Source: Pseudomonas mucoides
Lineage (GTDB): Bacteria > Pseudomonadota > Gammaproteobacteria > Pseudomonadales > Pseudomonadaceae
DNA: 64,000 nucleotides
Assembly (NCBI RefSeq): GCF_015461845.1
Contig: NZ_JACOPW010000001.1
Span: forward strand, 806,001-870,000
Direction of reading: 5' to 3'
Part shown: piece after piece, positions 63,974-64,000 of the stretch
Numbering within the stretch: position 1 is the first letter of the stretch
How the letters are laid out: the number at the start of each line of letters is the position of its first letter
Made by a program: the position numbers and the translations under genes
The notes under the pieces: model-generated
Told to the model about the DNA's origin: nothing
Database searches by the model: none
The model's input: only the letters and a program-made list of their open reading frames with translations

Positions 63974-64000
63974 TTGACCTGAAATAACGCCGCCCACGGT

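Overview
The window looks like chromosome of a fluorescens-group Pseudomonas. The supporting signs are high-GC coding sequence, Pseudomonas-type REP elements, BrnTA, a copABCD operon, and a right-hand block (tal, rssC, rssB, a PilZ gene, mlaA, a HAD-like gene, a DUF4404 gene, queF, a cupredoxin gene) in the order I recall from P. aeruginosa around PA2796-PA2807. Species-level identity cannot be fixed from the sequence alone.

Layout. 1-1122: 3' end of an aromatic aminotransferase gene, a REP pair, two small genes and tRNA-Asn(GTT). 1459-11295: a compact, co-oriented alternative chemosensory cluster (membrane MCP, CheY, STAS, CheA, soluble triple-PAS MCP, CheW, CheR, CheD, CheB). 11317-18470: a sulfite dehydrogenase pair whose molybdenum subunit is frameshifted, an NCS2 nucleobase permease with palindromic operators, the BrnT/BrnA toxin-antitoxin pair, an arylamine N-acetyltransferase, exonuclease III and a Gly-rich secreted protein. 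18471-24945: a DUF1254 protein, a diguanylate cyclase and two divergent L,D-transpeptidases. 24958-29876: copABCD plus a PheC-like protein. 29999-33301: two lipoproteins, DusA and UppP. 33789-36023: an AT-richer trio of regulators (winged helix, degenerate EAL, winged helix). 36380-56489: a Wzx/Wzy-type exopolysaccharide locus (initiating transferase; yjbE-wza-yjbFGH; galE; galU; a phosphomannomutase domain-IV fragment; SGNH esterase; acyltransferase; Wzy-like; Wzx; pyruvyltransferase; one GT4; Wzc; Wzb; a secreted glycosidase). 57196-63973: the conserved tal-to-cupredoxin block.

How the genes work together. The Che cluster has both adaptation enzymes and two receptors of its own, one ending in a CheR/CheB-type tether (EFTRF), so it can form a self-contained array. 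The EPS locus has initiation, flipping, polymerisation, export, tyrosine kinase/phosphatase control and decoration, but only one dedicated glycosyltransferase besides the initiating enzyme. Its upstream regulator trio is likely to tie expression to internal signals.

The strongest new sequence observation is a 29-bp copper-type box, 19/29 identical, placed exactly 65 bp upstream of two genes almost 39 kb apart: copA and the terminal cupredoxin gene. In both promoters the same 20-bp gap separates the box from a TTAG element. Other items for follow-up are an MshEN-like (possible c-di-GMP) insert in CheA, three perfectly phased 366-bp PAS repeats, a phosphomannomutase domain IV standing alone, and a HAD protein without its nucleophile.
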